Source: Pseudomonadota bacterium (lineage in GTDB: Bacteria > Pseudomonadota > Alphaproteobacteria > Caulobacterales > Caulobacteraceae). From it: a DNA stretch of 9,310 nt. The notes beneath the pieces are model-generated. The model did no database searches, was not told the DNA's origin, and saw only the letters and a list, made by a program, of their open reading frames with translations. Both the position numbers and the translations under genes were made by a program. Positions 1 through 9,233 of this stretch are shown here, one piece after another (the stretch's first letter is position 1; every line of letters starts with the position of its first letter). The DNA lies in NCBI GenBank assembly GCA_023433655.1, contig JAEYUE010000032.1, positions 1 through 9,310 on the forward strand, in the 5' to 3' direction.

Positions 1-2
1 CG

Positions 3-917
3 CTCGGCCAGGGCCGCGACGAAGCGGTCGTGGATGCCGTCCTGCACGATCAGCCGGCTGGACGCCGTGCAGCGCTGGCCGGTGGCGTAGAAGCAGCCGT
101 CGAGCGCGATCGCCACCGCCCGCTCGAGATCGGCGTCGTCGAGCACGATCAGCGGGTTCTTGCCGCCCATCTCCAGCTGCACCCGCGCCTGCCGCTTCAC
201 CGCCCCGGCCGCCACCCCGGCGCCGACGCCCTGCGAGCCGGTGAAGGAGATTCCCGCCACGTCGGGATGATCGACGATGGCCTGGCCGACCCGGCCGCGG
301 CCGATGACCATGTTCAGCACGCCCTTCGGCAAACCGGCCTCGTGCAGGATGGCGACCAAGGCCTCGGCCGTGGCCGGGGTCGGGCCGGCGGGCTTGAGCA
401 CCACGATGTTGCCGAAGGCCAGGGCCGGCGCGGCCTTCCACGCCGGGATGGCGATGGGGAAATTCCACGGCGTGATCAGGCCGAACACCCCGACCGGCTG
501 GCGCAGGGTCTGAATCTCGACCCCCGGCCGCACGGAGGCGAGGTTCCGTCCGTGCAGGCGCAGGGCCTCGCCGGCGAAATACTTCAGGATGCGGCCGGCG
601 CGGACGGTCTCGCCGATCCCCTCGGCCAAGGTCTTGCCCTCCTCGCGCGACAGCAGCCGGCCCAGCGCCTCGCGCCGCTCCATGATCAGCGTCCCGGCCC
701 GGTCGAGGATGTCGGAGCGGACCTCCGGCGAGGCCTCGGCCCAGGCGGGGAAGGCGTTCCTCGCCGCCGCCACCGCCGCCTCGACCTCCTCCACGCCGCC
801 GTCCGGGACGCGGGCCACCAGCTCGCGCGTGTCGGACGGATTCAGGCTCTCCGAGGGCCGGTCGACGTGAACCGTCTCGCCGTTGATCCAGTGCGACAGT
901 TCGAGCGGTTCGGTCAT
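3..917 (-). CDS. Aldehyde dehydrogenase, 2-oxoglutarate-semialdehyde dehydrogenase-like (partial, C-terminus off the left edge)
   Basis: This is an NAD(P)-dependent aldehyde dehydrogenase that oxidises an aldehyde to the acid, presumably in the cytosol. The 305 visible codons read without a stop from an ATG at 915-917 to the window edge; the usual length is about 480, so roughly 175 residues are missing. Visible motifs are PWNFP and LKPA of the cofactor-binding domain, the FTGS loop, the general base Glu249 in LEMGGKNP, and the catalytic Cys283 in GQRCTASSR. The phrases SREEGKTLAEGIGE, RAGRILKYFAGEALRL and GQRCTASSRLIV resemble, from memory, the 2,5-dioxovalerate (alpha-ketoglutarate semialdehyde) dehydrogenases of non-phosphorylating pentose and sugar-acid pathways. 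The substrate is therefore inferred, and succinate semialdehyde or another aldehyde is possible. A weak ribosome site (GAGAAG, 923-928) lies 5 nt upstream of the start. The gene is divergent from the pcm fusion gene. No other pentose-pathway gene is visible to support the substrate. Confidence 0.93.
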   Translation of the reverse strand, partial: MTEPLELSHWINGETVHVDRPSESLNPSDTRELVARVPDGGVEEVEAAVAAARNAFPAWAEASPEVRSDILDRAGTLIMERREALGRLLSREEGKTLAEGIGETVRAGRILKYFAGEALRLHGRNLASVRPGVEIQTLRQPVGVFGLITPWNFPIAIPAWKAAPALAFGNIVVLKPAGPTPATAEALVAILHEAGLPKGVLNMVIGRGRVGQAIVDHPDVAGISFTGSQGVGAGVAAGAVKRQARVQLEMGGKNPLIVLDDADLERAVAIALDGCFYATGQRCTASSRLIVQDGIHDRFVAALAE

Positions 918-962
918 GACGGCTTCTCGGCTAAACGCGGCGCGGCGGCGCGGGCCGTCCTA

Positions 963-989
963 GATAGAGCCCCGCGCGCGCCAGGTCAC
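963..989 (-). promoter_or_regulatory. Candidate housekeeping promoter for the aldehyde dehydrogenase gene
   Basis: Read on the minus strand, GTGACC (984-989) is followed after 13 nt by GCTCTATC (963-970). The second box matches the Caulobacter housekeeping -10 consensus GCTANAWC at all but one defined position, and the spacing is within the 10-14 nt known for that class. Transcription would start near 956, giving a leader of about 40 nt before the ATG at 917. The -35 box is only a partial match to TTGACA. No transcript data are available. Confidence 0.4.
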
Positions 990-1000
990 GGTCGCCGGCG

Positions 1001-1026
1001 GGAACCGCCCCGTCCCGGCTCCGGTT
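1001..1026 (+). promoter_or_regulatory. Candidate EcfG-type general-stress promoter for the pcm-esterase fusion gene
   Basis: GGAAC at 1001-1005 is followed by CGGTT at 1022-1026, so 19 nt separate GGAAC from TT. This fits the general-stress promoter pattern of Alphaproteobacteria (GGAAC, 16-17 nt, CGTT-like; also written GGAAC-N18/19-TT for RpoE2). The -10 core differs from CGTT by one base. Transcription would begin near 1033, leaving a very short leader that still includes the GGGAG ribosome site. The same arrangement occurs upstream of cfa at 3541-3566. Confidence 0.35.
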
Positions 1027-1045
1027 GACGGCCGGGAGCGCGAAG

Positions 1046-3049
1046 ATGCTCGATCACCCCCACGCCCGCGAACGTATGGTCGAACGCCAGCTGGCCCGAC
1101 GCGGCGTCGACGATCCGCATGTGCTGAAGGCGATGCGCGCGGTTCCGCGCGAGGCCTTCGTGCCGGAAGGTCTGCAGGAGTTCGCCTACGACGACGCCCC
1201 GCTGCCGATCGAGGCGGGGCAGACCATCTCCCAGCCCTATATCGTCGGCTTGATGATCCAGGAGGCCCGCATCCGGCCCGGTGACCGCGTGCTCGAGATC
1301 GGCGCGGGGTCGGGCTATGCGGCGGCGGTGATGAGCCGGATCGCCAATCGGGTGTACGCGATCGAGCGGCACGGCGAGCTGACCGAGCTGGCCCGCGAAA
1401 GGCTGCGGCGGCTGGGCTATGACAATGTCGAGCTGCGCACCGGCGACGGCACGCGCGGCTGGGCGGAAGCCGGACCGTTCGACGCCATCCTCGCGGCGGC
1501 GGGCGGTCCCGCCGTGCCCCAGGCGCTGAAGGAGCAGCTCGACATCGGCGGACGGCTGGTCATGCCGGTCGGCGACGAGGAGAGCGGCCAGCGTCTGGTC
1601 CGGGTGACCCGCACGGGCGCGGCACACTTCGAGGAGGACGATCTCGGCGGCGTGCGCTTCGTGCCCCTGATCGGCGAGCAGGGCTGGGCCGACGCAGAAG
1701 CGGCCCGGCGGCCGCCGACGCCGGCGCCTGTCTCTGAAGCACGACCGGAACCCTCCGCGCCCGCCCTGATCCGCGAGGCGGCCGAGCCCCTGCCCGATAT
1801 CGACGACGCGGCCTTCGGGGCCCTGTTCGACCGCTTCGGCCAGTCCCGCGTCGTGCTGCTGGGCGAGGCCAGCCACGGCACTTCGGAATTCTACCGCGCC
1901 CGGGCCGCCATCACCCGGCGGCTGATCGAGCGCCACGGCTTCAGCGTCGTCGCCGTCGAGGCGGACTGGCCGGACGCCGCCAGCCTGGACCGGTACGTAC
2001 GCGACCTCGCGGCGCCGAAGCACGCGCAGCCGCCGTTCCGGCGCTTCCCGACCTGGATGTGGCGCAACAGGGAGTTCGAGGCCTTCATCGAAGGCCTGCG
2101 CGGATGGAACGCGGACCGGCCAGCCGCCGACCGGGTCAGCTTCCACGGACTCGATCTCTACAACCTGTCGGCGTCGATCCAGGCCGTGCTGGACTATCTG
2201 GACCGGGTCGATCCTGAGGCGGCGGGGGTGGCGCGCGAACGCTACGGCTGCCTGACGCCGTGGGCCAACGAGCCCCAGGCCTACGGCCGCATGGCGCTGA
2301 CGGCCGGCTATTCGCGCTGCGAGCAGGGCGTCGTCCAGACCCTGCGCGACCTGCTGGCGAAACAGCTGGAGTATGTCGCGCAGGACGGCGACAGCTTCCT
2401 CGACGCCAGCGCCAACGCCCGTCTGGTCAAGAACGCCGAGGCCTATTACCGCGCCGTCTACTACGGCGCCGCCGAGAGCTGGAACCGGCGCGACACGCAT
2501 ATGTTCGAGACCCTCTGCGCCGTCATGGAGGCGCGGGGACCGCGATCGAAGGCGGTGGTCTGGGCCCACAACTCGCACATCGGCGACGCCTCCAAGACCG
2601 AGATGGGCCGGGTGCGCGACGAGCTGAACATCGGCCAGCTGTGCCGCGAGCGTTTCGGGACCGACGCCGCCCTGATCGGCTTCGGCACCCACGGCGGCAC
2701 GGTGGCCTGCGCTTCCGACTGGGGCGAGCCGATGGAGGTGAAGCGGATCAACCCCTCGCGGCCGGACAGCTATGAGCGACTGGCCCACGACAGCGGCGTC
2801 GGCCGCTTCCTTCTCGACCTTCGACCTGGCGCGCACGCGGCGCTTCGCGCGCGCCTGCTGGAGGAACGGCTGGAGCGGTTCATCGGCGTCATCTACCGGC
2901 CCGAGACCGAGCGCTGGAGCCACTATTCGGCCTGCTGCCTGCCGGAGCAGTTCGATGCCTGGGTCTGGTTCGACGAAACCTCCGCCGTGACGCCCCTGCC
3001 GACCGGCCAGCGCGAGGGCGTCGACGAAACCTGGCCGTTCGGACTGTGA
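1046..3049 (+). CDS. pcm: Fusion of protein-L-isoaspartate O-methyltransferase with an erythromycin-esterase-like domain
   Basis: This is a 667-residue protein with two complete domains. Residues 1-215 are Pcm, which uses S-adenosylmethionine to methylate isoaspartate in damaged proteins so that they can be repaired. They show GQTISQP (58-64), the SAM-binding VLEIGAGSGY (82-91), and a normal family end around GGVRFVPLIGEQGW (201-214). A Pro/Ala-rich linker (about 215-240) follows. Residues about 245-667 match the EreA/EreB-like family, with GEASHGT (His277), VEADWPD (Glu305) and AHNSHIG (His508, His511). These correspond to the His, Glu and His residues known to matter in EreB, so the hydrolase site looks intact. 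Macrolide hydrolysis is not implied, since most chromosomal members have unknown substrates. I chose the ATG at 1046 because GGGAG (1034-1038) sits 7 nt upstream; an in-frame TTG at 1025 has no such site. I recall similar fusions in other Alphaproteobacteria but cannot verify this here. Confidence 0.93.
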   Translation: MLDHPHARERMVERQLARRGVDDPHVLKAMRAVPREAFVPEGLQEFAYDDAPLPIEAGQTISQPYIVGLMIQEARIRPGDRVLEIGAGSGYAAAVMSRIANRVYAIERHGELTELARERLRRLGYDNVELRTGDGTRGWAEAGPFDAILAAAGGPAVPQALKEQLDIGGRLVMPVGDEESGQRLVRVTRTGAAHFEEDDLGGVRFVPLIGEQGWADAEAARRPPTPAPVSEARPEPSAPALIREAAEPLPDIDDAAFGALFDRFGQSRVVLLGEASHGTSEFYRARAAITRRLIERHGFSVVAVEADWPDAASLDRYVRDLAAPKHAQPPFRRFPTWMWRNREFEAFIEGLRGWNADRPAADRVSFHGLDLYNLSASIQAVLDYLDRVDPEAAGVARERYGCLTPWANEPQAYGRMALTAGYSRCEQGVVQTLRDLLAKQLEYVAQDGDSFLDASANARLVKNAEAYYRAVYYGAAESWNRRDTHMFETLCAVMEARGPRSKAVVWAHNSHIGDASKTEMGRVRDELNIGQLCRERFGTDAALIGFGTHGGTVACASDWGEPMEVKRINPSRPDSYERLAHDSGVGRFLLDLRPGAHAALRARLLEERLERFIGVIYRPETERWSHYSACCLPEQFDAWVWFDETSAVTPLPTGQREGVDETWPFGL

Positions 3050-3065
3050 CCTGAACAGTCAGGTC
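3042..3065. terminator. Possible bidirectional terminator: overlapping inverted repeats between convergent genes
   Basis: A perfect 7-bp inverted repeat, GACCTGA (3048-3054) and TCAGGTC (3059-3065) with a 4-nt loop, spans both stop codons of the convergent genes. A second, overlapping 6-bp repeat, GACTGT (3042-3047) and ACAGTC (3055-3060), could form instead. Neither strand has a following T-run, so this is not a classical intrinsic terminator. Its position between two facing stops is the main argument for the role. Confidence 0.35.
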
Positions 3066-3445
3066 TGGGGAACAGGCGCCGCCGCCACCTCGGCGGGCGA
3101 CAGAGCCGCAGCCTGCCCGGACTCGAATTCCGCGCGGGTCCAGTCCAGCACCACGGCCCGCTCCCCGCGCGAGGCCACGACGGAGGGGGCCATGCCCGTC
3201 GAGCCGTCGGGACGGCGGATATGAAGGAGGCGTTCGCCGCCGGCCCGGACCTCCACCGAGACCAGCACGCCCAGCGGCTCGCCATCGACGCTCAGCACCT
3301 CCGCGCCCGGCGGAAAGGCCGGCGCGGCCGTGGGGAGCGCCGGCCGCGACGGCGCAGGGCGGGCGCCCGGCGGAGGCGTCTGCGCGACAGCCGGCGTCGC
3401 ACCCAGGACGCCGAGGGCGATCAGCAAGACAGGTTTGCAGGTCAT
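3059..3445 (-). CDS. Small secreted protein, possibly PRC-barrel-like
   Basis: This is a 128-residue protein of unknown function. A type I signal peptide is clear: MTCK, a hydrophobic stretch LLIALGVLGA, then an AVA-Q cleavage site near residue 21. A Pro/Ala-rich low-complexity segment follows (about 22-47). A compact core then runs from about 48 to 110 (GAEVLSVDGEPLGVLVSVEV, then an RRPDGSTGMAPSVV segment and VVLDWTRAEFESG). The core alternates short strands with glycines in the style of PRC-barrel domains, where a G-x-V-x-D-x-x-G-x-x-L-G-x-V pattern is usual. That resemblance is from memory and weak. I chose the ATG at 3443-3445 because AGGAGA lies about 6 nt upstream and because it puts the signal peptide at the N-terminus; an upstream in-frame start would add 24 residues ahead of it. 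It is probably periplasmic. It converges on the pcm fusion gene and is divergent from cfa. Confidence 0.8.
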   Translation of the reverse strand: MTCKPVLLIALGVLGATPAVAQTPPPGARPAPSRPALPTAAPAFPPGAEVLSVDGEPLGVLVSVEVRAGGERLLHIRRPDGSTGMAPSVVASRGERAVVLDWTRAEFESGQAAALSPAEVAAAPVPQT

Positions 3446-3488
3446 CAAGGTCTCCTGCCCGAAGTGAAGTCCCCAGCCGTGCGGGGCC

Positions 3489-3513
3489 AATGGCCGGCCG
3501 ATGCCGCGGTTCC
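3489..3513 (-). promoter_or_regulatory. Weak candidate EcfG-type promoter for the small secreted gene
   Basis: On the minus strand, GGAAC (3509-3513) is followed after 16 nt by CATT (3489-3492), one base away from the CGTT core and with the correct spacing. Transcription would start near 3482, about 37 nt before the chosen ATG. This is the weakest of the three similar boxes because the changed base is the G of CGTT. It is listed mainly because it shares its intergenic region with the cfa box. Confidence 0.22.
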
Positions 3514-3540
3514 GCACGCTCGCGCGGACTTGAACGGGGG

Positions 3541-3566
3541 GGAACCGGAGGCCAACTGCTTCGCTT
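3541..3566 (+). promoter_or_regulatory. Candidate EcfG-type general-stress promoter for cfa
   Basis: GGAAC at 3541-3545 is followed by CGCTT at 3562-3566, with 19 nt between GGAAC and TT. The arrangement is the same as upstream of the pcm fusion gene. Transcription would start near 3573, giving a leader of about 34 nt with a good ribosome site. Stationary-phase control of cfa by the general-stress sigma factor is well known in Escherichia coli (RpoS). EcfG fills that role in Alphaproteobacteria, which makes the reading plausible but unproven. Confidence 0.4.
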
Positions 3567-3606
3567 AACCGAATGCGCGCATCTCACCCTCTCGCCGGAG
3601 GCCCGC

Positions 3607-4878
3607 ATGAGTTCGCAAGCACCCGCCGTCGATGTGCGGCGCGACGCCTTCCCCCCGAGGTTCCGACGGGATCCCGCCGAAGGTCTGACGCGGTGGGTTC
3701 TGGACCGGCTGCTCCGCAAGCTGATCCGCACCGGCTCGCTCGGCCTTGTCCTGCCTTCAGGTGAAACACTGCGCCTCGGCGAGGATGGGGCGGACGCGGT
3801 GCGGGTTCGGTTGCGCGACCACCGCACCGCCTGGCGCATCGCCCTCTATCCCGGATTGGGTCTCGGCGAGGCGTGGATGGACGGCGACGTCATCCTCGAG
3901 CAGGGGACGCTGTGGGACCTGCTGGACCTGATCGGCCGCAACCTCGCCCTGCGGCCGCCGCCACGCCGCGGAGTCCTGGCCCGGCTGGGGCGGCGGCTCG
4001 TCCAGGCCAACGGTCGAAACGCCGCGCGCCGCCACGTCGCCCATCACTACGACCTGTCGGTGGAGCTGTATCGCCGCTTCCTCGACGCCGACCTGCAGTA
4101 TTCCTGCGCCTTCTTCGAGCGGCCGGACATGAGCCTCGACGAGGCGCAGGCGGCCAAGAAGCGACGGCTGGCGGCCAAGCTTCTCCTAAGTCCCGGCATG
4201 TCCGTGCTGGACATCGGCAGCGGCTGGGGCGGCCTCGGACTGACCCTGGCCGAGGAGGCCGGCGCGCGGGTGACGGGCGTCACCCTGTCGGACGAGCAGC
4301 TGGCGGTCGCCCGCGAGCGGGCGGAGAGCCGCGGCCTGGCCGACCGGGTCGAGTTCCGCAAGCAGGACTACCGCGACGTCGAGGGGTGCTTCGACCGCAT
4401 CGTCTCGGTCGGCATGTTCGAGCACGTCGGCGCCCCCAACTACCAGACGTTCTTCGACACCCTGGCCCGACTGCTGAAGGACGACGGCGTGGCCGTGCTG
4501 CACGCCATCGGCCAGAAGCACCCCTCGGTCAGCAACCAGCCGTGGATCGAGAAGTACATCTTCCCCGGCGGCTATACGGCGGCGCTGTCCGAGGTCCTGC
4601 CGGCCATCGAGCGGGCGGGGCTGTGGGTGACGGACATCGAGATTCTGCGCCTGCACTACGCCGAGACCCTGAAGGCGTGGCGCGAACGTTTCCTGGCCCG
4701 ACGCGCCGAAATCGCCGCCCTCTACGACGAGCGCTTCTGCCGCATGTGGGAATTCTACCTCTGCCTCAGCGAGGTCGCCTTCCGCCATCGCGGCTGCATG
4801 GTGTTCCAGATCCAGATGGCGAAACGGGTCGACGCCGCGCCGCTGACCCGCGACTACATGGCCGGCGCCCCGGCCTGA
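3607..4878 (+). CDS. cfa: Cyclopropane-fatty-acyl-phospholipid synthase
   Basis: This 423-residue enzyme transfers a methylene group from S-adenosylmethionine to the double bond of unsaturated acyl chains in membrane phospholipids, forming cyclopropane rings at the inner face of the cytoplasmic membrane. The N-terminal domain (about 25-135) has the family's LGLGEAWMDGDV segment (84-95). The methyltransferase domain begins near 145 with HHYDLS, and the SAM motif is VLDIGSGWGG (200-209). Residues equivalent to the bicarbonate and active-site set of the E. coli enzyme are all visible: Cys167 (QYSCAFF), Glu272 (MFEHVG), His299 and Ile301 (LHAIG), and Tyr384 (EFYLCLSEVAFR). The length is slightly above the E. 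coli enzyme. The start at 3607 is supported by GGAGG at 3597-3601, 5 nt upstream; the open frame extends further back, but without family sequence. It is divergent from the small secreted gene and 104 nt ahead of the propeller-amidohydrolase gene. Confidence 0.97.
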   Translation: MSSQAPAVDVRRDAFPPRFRRDPAEGLTRWVLDRLLRKLIRTGSLGLVLPSGETLRLGEDGADAVRVRLRDHRTAWRIALYPGLGLGEAWMDGDVILEQGTLWDLLDLIGRNLALRPPPRRGVLARLGRRLVQANGRNAARRHVAHHYDLSVELYRRFLDADLQYSCAFFERPDMSLDEAQAAKKRRLAAKLLLSPGMSVLDIGSGWGGLGLTLAEEAGARVTGVTLSDEQLAVARERAESRGLADRVEFRKQDYRDVEGCFDRIVSVGMFEHVGAPNYQTFFDTLARLLKDDGVAVLHAIGQKHPSVSNQPWIEKYIFPGGYTAALSEVLPAIERAGLWVTDIEILRLHYAETLKAWRERFLARRAEIAALYDERFCRMWEFYLCLSEVAFRHRGCMVFQIQMAKRVDAAPLTRDYMAGAPA

Positions 4879-4879
4879 G

Positions 4880-4904
4880 GCGCGGAGCCGCTGGACTTCC
4901 GCGC
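4880..4904 (+). terminator. Possible hairpin after cfa
   Basis: A 7-bp GC-rich inverted repeat, GCGCGGA (4880-4886) and TCCGCGC (4898-4904), with an 11-nt loop starts two bases after the cfa stop codon. There is no T-run after it. In DNA this GC-rich such repeats arise easily, so termination or 3'-end protection is only a possibility. Confidence 0.25.
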
Positions 4905-4982
4905 GGCGACAGGGCTCATTGGCGCGGTCAAAGGACGCGCGCCGGCGGTCGGCGCAAGACGTCCGAAGTCGGGGACAGAAAC

Positions 4983-8300
<3,318 letters not shown>

Positions 8301-8374
8301 CCGGCGAGAGACAGGGCGTCAGGAACGGTCAGCCCCCCTCCCCCGCGGTTCGGCCTAGAGCGAAGGGGTCGGCG

Positions 8375-8400
8375 TTGTCATTCGGCGCCGGCGCCCTATC
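8375..8400 (+). promoter_or_regulatory. Candidate housekeeping promoter of the two-component genes
   Basis: TTGTCA (8375-8380, one base from TTGACA) is followed after 12 nt by GCCCTATC (8393-8400), a partial match to the Caulobacter -10 consensus GCTANAWC with the ATC end kept. Transcription would start near 8407, so the leader before the GTG at 8417 would be only about 10 nt. A perfect 12-bp palindrome lies between and overlaps the boxes. Confidence 0.35.
8384..8395. promoter_or_regulatory. Perfect 12-bp palindrome within the promoter spacer, possible operator
   Basis: GGCGCCGGCGCC is identical to its own reverse complement. It fills the spacer between the candidate -35 and -10 boxes ahead of the response regulator gene. 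Such a position would suit a repressor or autoregulator. However, the sequence contains only G and C, and such palindromes occur by chance in DNA of this composition. Confidence 0.25.
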
Positions 8401-8416
8401 GTGACTGGAGACCAGC

Positions 8417-9229
8417 GTGGACGGTGAGATGACGACGAAGGAAGACGATCCGTTCGCCCAATTGAGCGATGTCTTCGCCGGCCGCCGCGCCCTGTTGCTG
8501 GAGGACGATCCGGCCCTGTCCGATCATGTGGCCGAGCGGCTGACCGCCGCCGGTTTCGAGGCCGTCGACCGGTTCGAGACGGGCGAGGCGGCGCTGGAGG
8601 CCGCGAGCCGCGCCCCCTACGACATCCTGATCCTCGACCGCCTCACCGCCGGAATGGACGGGCTAGAGATGCTGAAGCGGCTGCGCGCCGGTGGCGGAAC
8701 CTCGGCCGACGCCCCCGCCCTGATGCTGACCGCGCTGGGCGGAGAGCGTCAGAAGGTCGAGGGTCTGCTCGGCGGGGCGGACGACTATCTGGCCAAGCCG
8801 GTCGGCGACGAGGAGCTGCTGGCCCGCATCGCCGCCCAGCTGCGCCGCGCCGCGCGACGGGCGCGGCCGGCCGGCGCCGAACTGGTCAACGGCCCCTTCC
8901 GCCTGTCGCCAGGGGCGCGGACCCTGAAGCTGGACCTGCCCGACGGCGGGGAACGGCTGATCGACCTGTCGCCGCTGGAGTTCGCCATCGTCGCCGAACT
9001 GATGGCGGCGCGCGGCCAGCCGGTGACCAAGACCATGCTGTGGGACCGCTGCTGGGTGGAGTGGAAATTCCTGCCCGACAATTTCGTCAACGTCATCGAC
9101 GCCCGCATCAGCGCCCTGAGGCGGCGGCTGAAGGAGCAGACTCCGGAGCTGGACGAGGCGCTGCATCCGCTGATCGTCTCGGCGCGCAGCCAGAGCCTGG
9201 TCTTCCGCGACCTGTCCGGGACGGCCTGA
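8417..9229 (+). CDS. OmpR-family response regulator, divergent
   Basis: This 270-residue two-component response regulator has a receiver domain (about 22-142) and a winged-helix DNA-binding domain (about 156-267). Receiver residues are in place: the acidic pocket Glu29-Asp30-Asp31, the phosphorylated Asp74 (LILDR), Thr104 (LMLTAL) and Lys127 (LAKPV). The output domain has LSPLEFAIVAELMAARG and the recognition-helix region DNFVNVIDARISALRRRL (221-238), which is typical of the OmpR/PhoB class. Oddities are about 20 residues before the receiver, TAGMDG where most have LPGMDG, and an SARSQSLVF end in place of the usual T-x-R-G-x-G-Y hairpin. A GTG start at 8417 is preferred because GGAG (8407-8410) lies 6 nt upstream. 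The in-frame ATG at 8429 has no well-placed site but would shorten the extension by four residues. A probable sensor gene follows after 4 nt. Target genes are unknown. Confidence 0.93.
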   Translation: MDGEMTTKEDDPFAQLSDVFAGRRALLLEDDPALSDHVAERLTAAGFEAVDRFETGEAALEAASRAPYDILILDRLTAGMDGLEMLKRLRAGGGTSADAPALMLTALGGERQKVEGLLGGADDYLAKPVGDEELLARIAAQLRRAARRARPAGAELVNGPFRLSPGARTLKLDLPDGGERLIDLSPLEFAIVAELMAARGQPVTKTMLWDRCWVEWKFLPDNFVNVIDARISALRRRLKEQTPELDEALHPLIVSARSQSLVFRDLSGTA

Positions 9230-9233
9230 GGCC

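Noticed and set aside
30..1028. Open frame of 332 codons on the plus strand across the left end
   Set aside because: The minus strand here encodes a clear aldehyde dehydrogenase with catalytic Glu and Cys; the plus frame is an antisense shadow without motifs.
1025..1045. TTG at 1025 as the start of the pcm fusion gene, adding seven residues
   Set aside because: There is no ribosome site at a suitable distance, and the TTG overlaps the candidate -10 box. The ATG at 1046 has GGGAG 7 nt upstream.
986..2923. Open frame of 645 codons on the minus strand opposite the pcm fusion gene
   Set aside because: It has no known motifs and is composed mostly of repeated Arg/Gly/Ala/Asp runs; the opposite strand encodes two intact enzyme domains.
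3873..4982. In-frame extension of the propeller-amidohydrolase gene back into cfa, which would give a 1475-residue protein
   Set aside because: The extension lies out of frame over cfa and reads as Arg/Gly/Pro-rich low-complexity sequence. The ATG at 4983 has a ribosome site and directly begins a signal peptide.
8322..8350. A fourth GGAAC box followed by CGGTT upstream of the response regulator gene
   Set aside because: The gap between GGAAC and TT is 22 nt, outside the 18-19 nt seen at the other sites and known for the class, and the site is farther from the start codon.
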